DNA from: Liolophura sinensis
Taxonomy: Eukaryota > Mollusca > Polyplacophora > Chitonida > Chitonidae
Length of the DNA: 64,000 nt
Assembly (NCBI RefSeq): GCF_032854445.1
Contig: NC_088299.1
Coordinates: 6,920,324 to 6,984,323, forward strand
Reading direction: 5' to 3'
Shown here: piece by piece, positions 55,301 through 64,000 of the stretch
Position numbering within the stretch: position 1 is the stretch's first letter
How the letters are laid out: each line of letters opens with the position of its first letter
Notes under the pieces: model-generated
What the model was told of the DNA's origin: nothing
Seen by the model: only the letters and a program-made list of their open reading frames with translations
Databases searched by the model: none
Translations under genes and position numbers: made by a program

Positions 55301-58300
55301 CCAGAACCTCCTCTGGTAAGTGCACATCCTGTAAATGACATAACATTCCACTCAATATTGATGCAAATAAATGTTACAAAATGTTTCTTTTGATGCTTAA
55401 ACCTCCAGTTGCCCAGTTGAATTTCTTCCTAGCTTCTAATCAAACCTCTGAACACATTTTCAATGCAGAATCAAGCAAAATGTACAGCTTGGTTTTGGGC
55501 TAATTTCAGCAGCAGCATGGTGAAGGTCTCCCTGCCTAGCTACATGCTGACTGTGTGGATTAGTGCTGACTGTGTGGATTAGTGCTCTCAGTAACGGTGT
55601 CCTGCCTTCCATCCAGTCATGCATGCAGTTCATGTAGATCTTTTTGTTCAAAGAGAAAATTGACCCTCGTTGGCTAAAACGGTTATAGCCCTGGCTCACT
55701 GCAACTATCAGGCCCTTGATCAGTGATGCTGTCTGCTTAAATTCAACTCTCTTTGCTTTGTCTGCAGACCTAAGTCAGGGGGTATGTCTGCTACCTGACG
55801 AGGGGCCATGATTTACTCAGGGTACTCCGGGTTCCTCCGCCCACAAAACCAGACTGCTGTTATATGAGTGAAAATTCTTGAATAGGACATCAAACAATTA
55901 ATGAGTCAGTTAAAGAAAAAACCTTATGTTGATCAGTGAGATTTTCCTGCAGATTTTGTTCTCTTTGCAGATTGACTATTTAATACTGTATTTATATATA
56001 ATATAACTGTTTTTAAAGGAAGCTGTCATCGTGCAGATTGGAACTGCTAATCATAGTGCACACATACATGTGTATTAACAGTTGACATTTAAATTTCAAG
56101 TGTGAAATTATATGGACATGTATGATATGTTATCTAAAAAAATTATGTATCGTGTGATTCACTCCTTTTGCAGTTTTAGCTCAAACCCATCTATTCTGTT
56201 GGGACTGAGCAAAACTACTTGAGTTTGAGGATTTGTTAAGTGTCTTAAAACAGCAATGCCAGAAGATTTTTTTTTGTAATAATAGAAATGTAATGCCTGT
56301 TGTCATAATTGTAATACCGTGTAATCTCATACCATTTTTTCAGTAGAGTCAGAAAAGTCTTACTATCTTCAAGACAGTAATTACAATTTCCACAGTCTGT
56401 ATTCATCTACCTGTGAATTACCTGTGTATTTACAGACAGTTTACTTACGGTGTGTGGGAGAGGGGCCTGTTGTTCACGTGGCCCCGCTGGCTATGAACTG
56501 GGGGACGATTCCCGTTCTTACAGACAGCAGCCGTGTGATGGTCCTGTCCAACGAGTCACTCATCCCAGCCAAGTTCAAGGCCTACATGGTAAGCAGGGCT
56601 TTACTTTCAACGGGGATCCGGGGATCCGGGGATCCGGCAATCCGATTCTCGCCATGACTCCCGTAAGCAAATTTACGGGAATCTGCTTGGATTCCCATAA
56701 GAAAGTCACAAAAATAATTTCAAAATGTCCAATTGATAACTATGCCTTGTGGGCAGATTATTTCTCTAAACCCCATAGTTCTATCAGAGTGTTTCAAAAT
56801 ATTGATTGCAGAAGCAGTTGAAACTGTTGAAGAATAAGAGTTCCAGTATACAGAACTGATGTGTGTAAAATATCAGGTTTCTCAGGTTTAAAGGTGTTTT
56901 GAATAATTATGATTTAAGGATCAATAGCTGACATGTTTTCTGGCCCGCTTGATATAGGAAGAAGCCAGTGTTTAACAAAGAATTTGAAACAACACCAAGT
57001 TGACAGGTGAACGACACATAATTTGCGTCAGTACATTTTGTCGTTATCCATGCACTTTGTGTTTGCTACAGGCCCGTTCTCGCAGTGTCTTCAGGGTAGA
57101 ACCAGGAGAGGGAGAAATTGCCCCAGAACAGAGCATCGAACTCAACGTCATTGCTTGTCTCAACGATTGTATCAAGTACGGACTTCCACTTTTCATGACA
57201 ACTTCATGTATTTTTGAACTGCCTTTGAATTCCACTTTTTAACAATTACAGTTTATCAGTGTTTTGAAGAAGCTTTTAATCTAACGAAATCGTAGCCAGT
57301 TGTATGTCCCAAGTCTTACCACTAATCATTGTGATAACTTTAATTATTTTCAGGCCATGGAATCAAGTAGCTTTCAAAAGACTTAATTATGAATGTTTTA
57401 CTCTTAATACTCTTGACCTACACTTTCATAACAAAATTGAAAGCAACTTTAAATTTCTAATTTAAGTTTAAGAATAGTACCACAATTTAAGACCACAATA
57501 TGATTGCTTTATTATCCGGGATGTGGCTTTCTTCTGCTGCTGTTTTATTTGAACTCTAATCAGCACCTGTTTTACCCGTTTAGGTTTGAAGACAAGCTTC
57601 ACATCAACATTGACCTGAGTCAGGATAGAGCTATCCCCCTAACAGCCTGTGGGGAGGGGACCACAATAGTGTCAGACCCCCCACTGGATTCAGTCTTAGA
57701 CCTGGGACCAAACTTTAGGTGTGTACTGTATACATCTATGTATCAAAACTGAAAAGTGATTTGCTTGCTTACTATCAAAACTGAAAAATGATTTGCTTGC
57801 TTACTATCAGGCCTGTCACATTTGAGCCAAGATCTCACTGTTCAGTGTTTTTAATCATAAGTACAATCTTGTAAGCTTGAGCTATCTGTCCCCACTATTC
57901 ATACCCTGGCTTGGATAGGGAATTAGTGGTTTCCCCACCCTTACTGTTTGTGGGGCCTTACTGACAATAAGCGATTCCACAGACTAACATTCATTGAATT
58001 CCACTTGTTTTTCTATCAATATAGTGTGCACTTCTGTACAGTCTGTCAGTACCTTGCCAAAATGCTGTGGTTTACCCCTTGCCACCATCATATAAGTGAA
58101 GCTGAGAGCAAAGCCAAGTCCAATATCATTTCCAATTTTCACACGAGCATTATATATTATATTTATTTATATAGGTTTGTTCCAGCTATATACGAATATT
58201 AAATGAAATAAATAAATAAATATCTCACCAGCAATCGTCCCCTGCGGAGGAGCTTTGTCCTAACTAACAAGGGCCGGCGTCATCAACAGCTTGTCTGGAG

Positions 58301-61300
58301 TACTGATGGCTTTATGCCCATCAAACTCAAGAGAGTCGTCAATTGCAACCCCATGGACATCAAAAACAAGGTGAGGGCAGTGACTGTAAACTTGTCAACC
58401 TTCTATTAGATAAGAAGGTAATGACTTGGGTAATGACCCAAGAGCCTCTGACCAATGCGGTTGCTGTGAGTTCAAATCCAGCTCTTGCTGGCTCCTCCTC
58501 GGCTGTATGTGGGATCGTCAGCCAGCAACATGTGTTACTTATACTATAAAATATCTCAAGTTATTCTCTTCTATAAAATTTATGAATTAATGCTGTGGCT
58601 TGTTTTATCCTTGGACCCGTCAAATATAAGGAGTTGATATTTCAAATTGCACCCTTCATGTGAATGCTGCTTTAAACAATTTGTGTGGCATGTACAAGTC
58701 AGTATGGTATGCTTAAGTACAGTAAGATTACACTTTGTAGCGTGCTAGCACAGCATAATGACCCAGGAGTCTCTCACCAATGCGGTCGCTGTGACTTCAA
58801 GTTCAGCTCATGCTAGCTTCCTCTGCAGCCGTACGTGGGACGGTCTGCCAGCAGCCTGCGGATGGTTGTGGGGTCTCCCCCGGGCTCTGCCCAGTTTTTC
58901 TTCCACCATAGCTGGCCGCCGTCGTATAAGTGAAATATTCTTGAGTACGGTGTAAAACACCAATCAAATAAATAAATAAATCATTTCACATTGTGCTGTA
59001 CTATGACAGTACCAAGCTCCAGCCCAGAGGCCTCCCAGGCCCATATTCAAGCTGACACCTTACCCGCATGGACATTGGCCCAGGGGAAAGTCAGGAGATG
59101 GTACTGGAGGGGATCGTGGACGGGTAAGCACACAGTCAACCAGCCTCTGTTTCATCAAGCCCACCTAGATGTATATGTACGTGCCTTCTGTATCTGCCAG
59201 AGGTCTGTTTGATGAAGACATCATGACTTCTTCATGACTTCATCTGCATTTTAGTATTAAAGTGTGTTTCAGCAGTGTTGTGTAGTCAGACGTTCTGTAT
59301 TCTCTTATTTTATCATTGGGCATAATATCAGTAATATTGTTAACCCTTCATTAATCCTTCGAGGAAAGTTACTGTTTTGCTCTTAGATTTTTAATTTGTA
59401 TACTGATTACTTACTACAGAACAATATACCAACTACAATTTGAGTTTTTTTCATGTTCTGAGTTGGGCTTTTTGAGCTCTTGTAATTTATGCCTTAAGCC
59501 TTAAAGGAGAAGAAAACTTGAAAGCATGACACTATAGGCTGAAAAGAGCTCATTTTTTTCTATCTGGTGGTGCCTGCTGCATAATTTTGCAATTTTTCCT
59601 CACCATACATGTAAAGCCTGAAAACAGCAAAGCTTGCATAAATCGCTGAGTTCATTGCGTCCCTCCATCTTTGACACCTGTAATTTATGCAGGGCGTGTG
59701 TTGCCTCTCAGCCAATGAGAGTCGTTAAAACTTGAACCTACATCCAACATTCTGGTTTCCTGATCGTCATGCAGAAAACGAACTGTACTGGTTCACTACC
59801 TTGCTGGGAAGTAGGTTCTACCTGAATGTTACGAACTGCACTTCAACAATTTCCTACGGCAATTCACCTCTGACACAGAAGATTTCAGGATTAGTTCTTA
59901 GGCAAAATGGAGTCGCCCACAGCAGATTTTGTCACTGACTTAGTTATAAATTTATCAACTTGAGGTACATATTAGAATTTTTTTATACATTCACCTGCGA
60001 GGAAAAGCATTTCCTCGTTCCTCTTTTCAGTGGTATTTGATTGATATTTAAATTTTCTTCTCCTTTAACACGCTTAATAAATATGAGACCAGGGTTTAGA
60101 AGTGACACAGTTAATCAGTGGATAAGGCTGTAAAGTGCCGTAAAGCGTATATGTTAATACAGCAATAACTGATAGATTCATTTTATGGAGCTTGTTAGTT
60201 GATACAAAAATTTCTTATCATATTTTAAAAGTTGGACATTTATAGCAAAACGTTTCTTTTTTCTATTTTTTCCAAAATCTAAAGATTTCATGGTGTATAG
60301 AGCATACTAAATTTCCCTCTTAGTTACAAATATAATGAAATTAAAAGGAAAAAATAAAAAAGTTGTCTCCCCCTGTGTTGTACAGTCCGCAGTATGTTCG
60401 AGAGAAACTGTTGTGTCATGCCATCATTGGACGACAGGGTGGAAAAGAGCTGGTGAGGAAAGTGGACGTGTCCTCACAGTTTATCAGCCCGCTTTGTCGA
60501 GTTCTCTGCAAAGAGTGTATTCTTCAGAGTGGACAAAGTAAGTAGTCAGATTTTCTTCAGTGTCACAGACAAGGAGGATAGCATTCATATATCTGTTGTA
60601 TTTTACCATAAATGGTGCCAGGTTTCCATCTAAGCACACAGTATTAAATTATCAGAGAAATACTCTTTTAAACCGGTTGTTTTTGTTCAAGCAGGGGCTT
60701 TTGGTAGTCCTTTTCTGATACTGGAGAGGGACCACCCTGTTCATCAGTCCATCTGTAACATATCAGTTTTGGGGAATTTTTTTCCCAAAACAGTTCAGTA
60801 TATTTTACTGAAACTTGATACATACATGTACAACCATGGTGATTTACCAGTCATTAGTTTCCTGGCCTTTCTTTTCAAAACTGTCGGTTATTCTGACTGA
60901 AATTTGGTACATGGCTTCACAAGAAGACGAGTTGCAGACTGCCTTGTTTTTTACCTGTTTCATCCACTCTCAAATTTGACGGTATTATGGCTGGTTTTGC
61001 CCCATTGTTGGCTATTATACACAGGTACCATTATTCCAACCTGTAGAGGACATGTATTGCTCACTCAATACTTCCACAATGCTCGTTTCGGTTTCGACTA
61101 TCTTGGCCAGTTACACTACAAGACACAGTGATGCAATGCAGACTTCTGTGTGTATTGATGTTCTATTGAAAGTAAAAGATTAATGTTTCTAATCAAGTAG
61201 TATTTAATTCCAGAGCCCCAGACGAGACTTTAGGACTGCACACAAAGGAGTTAACCCTGACCAATGTGTCCAGTCTGTCCCTGACCACCCTCCTTAAGCT

Positions 61301-63614
61301 CACTTACCCATTCCAACTGCTCATGAAGGATGACATTGAGACTTCAGAAGCTGTAAGTATATCTCAGGAGATAATTGGATGCAACCCGCCGGATGTTCCG
61401 CCAACCCTTCTCATGACAGTGTTATTTTTAATTTCCTCTTCCGTGAAAGCAATTGTGAAGACAACATTTCTCAAAATAATGAACATTTGTTATCCACGTG
61501 TGAGATATCCGGTTGACCTAGTCGCAAAAGTGTTGATGATGCTTGGTCAAATACGTGTTCTTATGCCACAGTTGGGCCTACTAGGACATACAGTGACAAA
61601 AATAGCAACGGTAACCAAAATGATGAAACTTACAATGTTCAAATTAATGCCAGCATCAATGCAACATGATTATACTTTTGAAGATAATGGAACTCATCGG
61701 ATTATTTATTTATTTATTTATATATTTATTCAATTGTTGTTTATCATCAGACTTTTTTTACTCACATTAAGCCTGTCTGTGGAAATCACAGAGTTGCAGG
61801 GGGTAAATCCACTGACTTGCATTCCATACTGATGGAAGCTATGTGGCCTTCAGCAGGTGTAAAACTGTTCAAATGTCCCAATGAGAGCAGTCAACTACTT
61901 TTTATCAGTCCCAAGAATTACTAAGATTTGGGATATCTCACAAGTCGTAGTCCCAGACTGTGCCAGCGGTTGGTAGTGGTGCATCTTTAACCACTGAGCC
62001 ACGTCTTGCCAGCCAGTGATAATATTAAAACATATACTTACACTATCTGAACCATATTGTAAAAGTTGCTTTCATTTATAATTGTTTCTTTAGGAGATAG
62101 AGCTTGGGGTGAATGAGGTGTGTACACTGAAGATCCAGTTTGATCCTGCCTATAAAGATGACAGTCACATCCGCACCATCGATGAGATCCTAACAGTCTC
62201 TTACAAACAACACCCTCACATTGTAAGTGTGCACCAGTGACAGAGAGCAAAATGGGCAAGCTTACTGTCATCAATAGCTTTCCTGAAGTTTTGTCCAAAT
62301 GTTTTCTGAAACAGTACACAAAAACTCTGTCCCAGTATTTTTCAGATATGTTTTTCTAATTTACAGACAGTTAAAAGAGCTGTGGTCAGGAAACAATTTG
62401 GAATAGAAAAAAAAGAAGCAGAAGAAAAAAAAATCTATTTTTTAACCCCCGATTTGTAGAGTAGGAGGCCCAAGATTAAAGGTCGGCTTGAAAAAGTAGA
62501 TTATCTTTTTTGTGATTGTTTTTTTTTTTTTTGTATTTTCTCGTTCAAAAACTGTTGGCGTTCCCTTCACAAATACGAACATATTTTATTAAGGGTATGA
62601 ATTTTACATATTAACCAGATCACATTCTGAAATAATATTATAACGGAGTGAAAGAGAAAAATTGCCATAGGCAGTCTTGTGCTGAGAGCTCATTTTGTTT
62701 CCATGGTTGCAGGACTACATTGCACTGCGTGGTGAGGTCTACTTTCCCAACCTTGAGTTTGAGAACATGGTTGTGGACTTTGGCTGTATCCTCAACAACA
62801 CAGAGGTCACTCGTTATGTCAACATCACCAACAACAGTCCCATGGAGGTCAAGTACAAGTGGTCATTCCTCATCGGCAACGAGCCCTGCACCAAGTTCAA
62901 CCCTCGTCCAAAGCCAGCATTCCACCAGAGTGGCGAGGGGGAAGACGCTGACGCTGATCAGGCTGTTGAAGAGGAGGAGGAGGAGGAGGAAGAAGAAGAG
63001 GCTCCTCATGTGGAGGTCGTCATAGAAACTGGTGAGGAAGAGGAGGAGCAACAACAACAACAACAGGGGGCTCCAGATGAAGGGTTTGAAGATGACCAGG
63101 AAGAAAAGGTAACCCAGACTGAACCTGCATGACCCAGTTAAAAAAAAAACACTGTTGTTTTTCTAAAAATTGTGTTGATGTGGCCTTTAACTACAATCTG
63201 CTGTCAGGTTAATCATTCCAAATCAGAAGGAAGATGCTGTCATGTAAGCTGATCAGTCGTGTAAAAAGAAGGTGGATGGGTGGGGGGGGGGGGGTGTAGT
63301 GATCTCCTTACTTTGCTTTGCTCTTTGACTTTTTTTGAGGGGGGGGGATTTTATACTGAAGATGTTTTAATACAATGTGAAATTAGCCAATTAAATTTTT
63401 TGTGACATTTCCTTATCATGATCATTATTTTATTTACAGCACACCAGTGAGGTTATTTAAAATGACAACTAAATAATTAACTTTGCAGGAAACGGACATC
63501 ATCCTTGAGGAGGTAGAAAAGGCCCAGCTTGAGAAGAGTGAGAAAGTGCCTGTTAAGGACAACAAGATGTTTTATCACAATGTTGAGACAATACCGGAAG
63601 AGGAGGTAGAAAAG
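46179..63614 (+). CDS. HYDIN: HYDIN (hydrocephalus-inducing protein homologue), N-terminal part, 22 coding exons, 3' end off window
   Basis: HYDIN is a giant (about 5100 residues in human) protein of the central-pair C2 projection in motile cilia, built of ASH/MSP-like beta domains. The exons here give about 1317 residues. Exons: 46179-46319, 46822-46947, 47509-47627, 48237-48371, 48834-49033, 49638-49762, 50561-50762, 52354-52480, 53108-53607, 53954-54344, 54759-54942, 55199-55315, 56436-56588, 57072-57175, 57584-57718, 58232-58370, 59010-59123, 60386-60537, 61216-61352, 62094-62222, 62713-63108, 63489-63614. Family-typical segments: VAPRNPKL, MSTEQKLANT, FQPFPS, EVPLTLRNNDKVPRLVKV, VVGPTFQFDVP, NTSLVPMTFHLRV, LTNKGRRHQQLVW, EKLLCHAIIG, GEVYFPNLEF and VDFGCILNNTE. 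Phases agree at every junction except for three one-base frame breaks (exons 3, 10, 17), listed separately. Confidence 0.96.
46822..46947 (+). CDS. HYDIN: HYDIN coding exon 2
   Basis: 42 codons: ITPSKYLFDVKMSTEQKLAN through DMGDTTHQK; the conserved TPSK/MSTEQ start region of HYDIN. Phase 0 both ends. Confidence 0.92.
47509..47627 (+). CDS. HYDIN: HYDIN coding exon 3, with one-base deletion
   Basis: Starts FSQVNIDEPMFQPFPS, then the frame shifts near 47555 and continues as EIYYQQFEAFKTYEVPLTLR and NNDK. Its 119 bases are one short of the 120 needed for phase 0 at both ends. Read literally it hits TAA at 47605-47607. Confidence 0.9.
48085..48186 (+). mobile_element. tRNA-derived SINE A, 3' fragment, HYDIN intron 3
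   Basis: Holds the family tail: CACCATAATGCTGGCCGTC, GTGAAATATTCTTGAGTACG, GTGTAAAACATCAATC and (AAAT)n. Confidence 0.9.
48237..48371 (+). CDS. HYDIN: HYDIN coding exon 4
   Basis: 45 codons, VPRLVKVTQADSPYFQIISP to LQFRPEEKK; core of the first ASH-type domain. A SINE ends only about 50 bases upstream. Phase 0. Confidence 0.95.
48834..49033 (+). CDS. HYDIN: HYDIN coding exon 5
   Basis: DYYHELVCITEREKFIVPVR then AIGARAVLDFPDEIHF and LLVRNIGDAEARFSLDVS; end of ASH 1 and start of ASH 2. Donor TCAGA|gtaggc, phase 2. Confidence 0.95.
49638..49762 (+). CDS. HYDIN: HYDIN coding exon 6
   Basis: PYSITPVNGTLPVNESIQVT and LEFKPHKVGDHKTDLLLNYD, the second half of ASH 2. Acceptor ttcccacag, donor ACAG|gtaaac, phase 1. 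Confidence 0.95.
49975..50345. repeat. Degenerate tandem repeat in HYDIN intron 6
   Basis: Repeated blocks of CAGTATCAGACACCAG and ATTACAGAAATCAG with irregular spacing of about 30-50 bases. Confidence 0.75.
50561..50762 (+). CDS. HYDIN: HYDIN coding exon 7
   Basis: GEEISIGLYGAAQDSNVRLD to HFRWTQFATQEEEDSHRG; closes ASH 2 and opens the next domain. Donor GGGAG|gtgagt, phase 2. Confidence 0.95.
51170..52185. repeat. GATGAT-rich minisatellite in HYDIN intron 7
   Basis: First about 60-bp units (GGTAACAATGTCAACAATGT...), then some 15 or more units of about 45-51 bases built from (GATGAT)n, GCTGGTAATGTCTAATAATG and AGGTCGGTGGTAGTTAT. Unit length varies with the number of GAT triplets. Confidence 0.93.
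52354..52480 (+). CDS. HYDIN: HYDIN coding exon 8
   Basis: RLVHSLGEERKTDTDLFLEE to ERTFKNRQS: a charged, probably helical insert between beta strands, as in other HYDIN proteins. Donor AGT|gtaagg, phase 0. Confidence 0.92.
52515..52756 (+). mobile_element. tRNA-derived SINE A, HYDIN intron 8
   Basis: Near full length: B-box-like GTGAGTTCAAGTCCAGC, body CTGCCCAGTTTCTTCCCTCC, tail ATTGACTACGGCGTAAAACA. Confidence 0.92.
53108..53607 (+). CDS. HYDIN: HYDIN coding exon 9
   Basis: The largest exon here (500 bases): LVLDDQMFYNDDVVKIEPVE through FKPREAKTYTRTAFCDITGR, then IGPTVQFSFETLDMGNIFIG to the end of ASH 4 at LPITFT. Donor TTCAC|gtaagt, phase 2. Confidence 0.96.
53954..54344 (+). CDS. HYDIN: HYDIN coding exon 10, with one-base insertion
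   Basis: Begins (T)GTVVG and then needs one base of the G5 run at 53966-53970 removed to read GPTFQFDVPRLKFGLVSYGF and on to NTSLVPMTFHLRVPGDG and VDVENVGEDILSLPILA. The 391 bases are one too many for the downstream phase. Donor GCAAA|gtaaga. Confidence 0.93.
54759..54942 (+). CDS. HYDIN: HYDIN coding exon 11
   Basis: (K)CIVPPITVLNPLLDYARCF to APMFYRSPVPK; next ASH repeat. Acceptor ctgcccacag, donor AAG|gtaact, phase 0. Confidence 0.95.
55199..55315 (+). CDS. HYDIN: HYDIN coding exon 12
   Basis: 39 codons, GILEPHSVCEVPMMMEAQCL to VMIFGSPEPPL, matching the G-I-I-x-P-H-S..E-V-P block of HYDIN. Phase 0. Confidence 0.94.
55690..55915 (+). mobile_element. Diverged SINE-like element, HYDIN intron 12
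   Basis: Tail GTGAAAATTCTTGAATAGG..CATCAAACAA resembles the SINE A tail, with body CGGGTTCCTCCGCCCACA. The 5' part is unclear. Confidence 0.5.
56436..56588 (+). CDS. HYDIN: HYDIN coding exon 13
   Basis: TVYLRCVGEGPVVHVAPLAM to NESLIPAKFKAYM. Acceptor tatttacag, donor ATG|gtaagc, phase 0. Confidence 0.95.
57072..57175 (+). CDS. HYDIN: HYDIN coding exon 14
   Basis: ARSRSVFRVEPGEGEIAPEQ and SIELNVIACLNDCI; donor ATCAA|gtacgg, a weaker site, phase 2. Confidence 0.92.
57584..57718 (+). CDS. HYDIN: HYDIN coding exon 15
   Basis: (K)FEDKLHINIDLSQDRAIPL to TTIVSDPPLDSVLDLGPNF; matches the G-S/T-T-I-V-S-D block of HYDIN. Donor TTTAG|gtgtgt, phase 2. Confidence 0.93.
58232..58370 (+). CDS. HYDIN: HYDIN coding exon 16
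   Basis: (S)NRPLRRSFVLTNKGRRHQQ to NCNPMDIKNK. The 3' splice site follows an (AAAT)n run and has almost no pyrimidine tract (aaatatctcaccag), yet phase and homology require it. Donor AAG|gtgagg. Confidence 0.92.
58400..58528 (+). mobile_element. SINE A, 5' fragment, HYDIN intron 16
   Basis: AATGACCCAAGAGCCTCTGA, GTTGCTGTGAGTTCAAATCC and GCTCTTGCTGGCTCC match the 5' half; it breaks off at CAGCCAGCAACA. Confidence 0.85.
58738..58982 (+). mobile_element. SINE A, nearly full length, HYDIN intron 16
   Basis: CACAGCATAATGACCCAGGA through GTATAAGTGAAATATTCTTG and a CAATCAAATAAATAAATAAA tail; only the A box end is missing. It lies 28 bases before exon 17. Confidence 0.93.
59010..59123 (+). CDS. HYDIN: HYDIN coding exon 17, with one-base insertion
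   Basis: YQAPAQRPPRPIFKLTPY, then one C of the CCC run at 59063-59065 must be dropped to continue RMDIGPGESQEMVLEGIVDG. Its 114 bases are one more than the phase allows. Donor GACGG|gtaagc. Confidence 0.9.
59501..60068 (+). mobile_element. 568-bp MITE with TTAA target duplication (piggyBac-like), HYDIN intron 17
   Basis: TTAA at both ends (59501-59504, 60065-60068) flanks inverted ends AAGGAGAAGAAAACTT / AAATTTTCTTCTCCT. No transposase. The same element, inverted, fills the first 425 bases of the window. TTAA duplication is the known signature of piggyBac; family assignment is inference. Confidence 0.75.
60386..60537 (+). CDS. HYDIN: HYDIN coding exon 18
   Basis: (G)PQYVREKLLCHAIIGRQGG to LCKECILQSGQ; contains the EKLVCHAIIG-type HYDIN signature. 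Donor CAAA|gtaagt, phase 1. Confidence 0.94.
61216..61352 (+). CDS. HYDIN: HYDIN coding exon 19
   Basis: PDETLGLHTKELTLTNVSSL to MKDDIETSEA. Two adjacent AGs (ccagag) offer acceptors; only the second (exon start 61216) keeps frame. Donor GCT|gtaagt, phase 0. Confidence 0.88.
61690..62010 (-). mobile_element. Another tRNA-headed element, minus orientation, HYDIN intron 19
   Basis: On the - strand CGTGGCTCAGTGGTTAAAG is an A-box-like head; the other end is an ATTTATTTATTTATTTATA run. Not the same body as SINE A. Confidence 0.45.
62094..62222 (+). CDS. HYDIN: HYDIN coding exon 20
   Basis: 43 codons, EIELGVNEVCTLKIQFDPAY to TVSYKQHPHI, matching the KFDPSYRND-type block of HYDIN. Phase 0. Confidence 0.95.
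62713..63108 (+). CDS. HYDIN: HYDIN coding exon 21
   Basis: DYIALRGEVYFPNLEFENMV and VDFGCILNNTEVTRYVNITN are strongly conserved. The second half is a low-complexity insert with a run of 11 Glu, then E5 and Q6 (GAG/GAA and CAA repeats, about 62968-63066). Donor AAG|gtaacc, phase 0. Confidence 0.94.
63489..63614 (+). CDS. HYDIN: HYDIN coding exon 22 (last in window)
   Basis: ETDIILEEVEKAQLEKSEKV to TIPEEEVEK, an acidic, probably unstructured or coiled segment continuing the exon 21 insert. Donor AAG|gttagt. Acceptor ctttgcag fits phase 0. Weak sequence conservation is expected here. Confidence 0.75.
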
Positions 63615-64000
63615 GTTAGTCAGCAGATTGAAGAAGAGTTTGAGGATAACAAACTGTATTGTTATAACGCCAAGAAAATTTTTCGAAAAGTTGAAAGCAA
63701 ACCAAAATTTAGCTCATGTTTGTTTGAACCTCAGTGGAGAACAGGACCCTCACAGTATTTTAGTGACATCAGATGTTCTTTTCCCATGTTGTGATAATGT
63801 AACATTATAATGGGCAGAACGTTGGTACAGTTGAAACAGATACAATGTAACATTGTAACATAGAATGACAATAAAGTTTTGACATAACTGTGGCTCACAG
63901 TCTTGCTTCATACTAGTGCCACATCACAGCATTCAAAATTATGCCGCCTCCCAATTTAATGGCTTGTTGAAAACTTGTAAAAGAAAGAATAGAAGAACAG

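Overview
This is a piece of an animal nuclear genome. It has long AT-rich introns with GT..AG splice sites, short exons, dispersed tRNA-derived SINEs and inverted-repeat elements, and minisatellites. The SINE tails (one ending in a ...CAATCAAATAAATAAA tail, one in ...GTTAAACCCCAAGCACTCACTCACT) and the protein similarities suggest a marine lophotrochozoan, most likely a mollusc. The assignment to mollusc is inference; no species is claimed.

Layout: (1) 1-16.5 kb holds no gene I can support. It is a mosaic of SINEs, MITE-like inverted-repeat elements, fold-back palindromes and two minisatellites, including a readable nest of three transposable elements at 12.3-13.6 kb. (2) About 16.5-31.7 kb, + strand: a UNC93A-like 12-transmembrane protein with four coding exons (20611-29177), a very long cytosolic N-terminus and probably a non-coding first exon near 16.6 kb. 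(3) About 37.0-44.0 kb, - strand: a complete PRELID3B/SLMO-type mitochondrial lipid-transfer gene with six coding exons and 195 residues; its second intron carries about 28 copies of a 54-bp minisatellite. (4) 46.1 kb to the right edge, + strand: the first 22 recognisable coding exons (about 1317 residues) of HYDIN, the giant ASH-domain protein of the ciliary central pair. The gene runs off the window.

PRELID3B and HYDIN are head to head, with about 2.1 kb between their first recognised coding exons. A near-consensus RFX X-box lies in that gap, which fits a ciliary gene. HYDIN as sequenced has three separate one-base frame breaks, two of them in homopolymers, in otherwise well-conserved exons. 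Assembly error is the simplest explanation, but allelic or pseudogene status is not excluded. The three genes have unrelated functions (membrane transport/regulation, mitochondrial phospholipid transfer, motile cilium), so apart from the divergent promoter I see no functional cluster. I found no convincing new multi-gene system. The most unusual material is repeat structure: the open-in-all-frames minisatellites, nested transposons and a TTAA-flanked MITE family.
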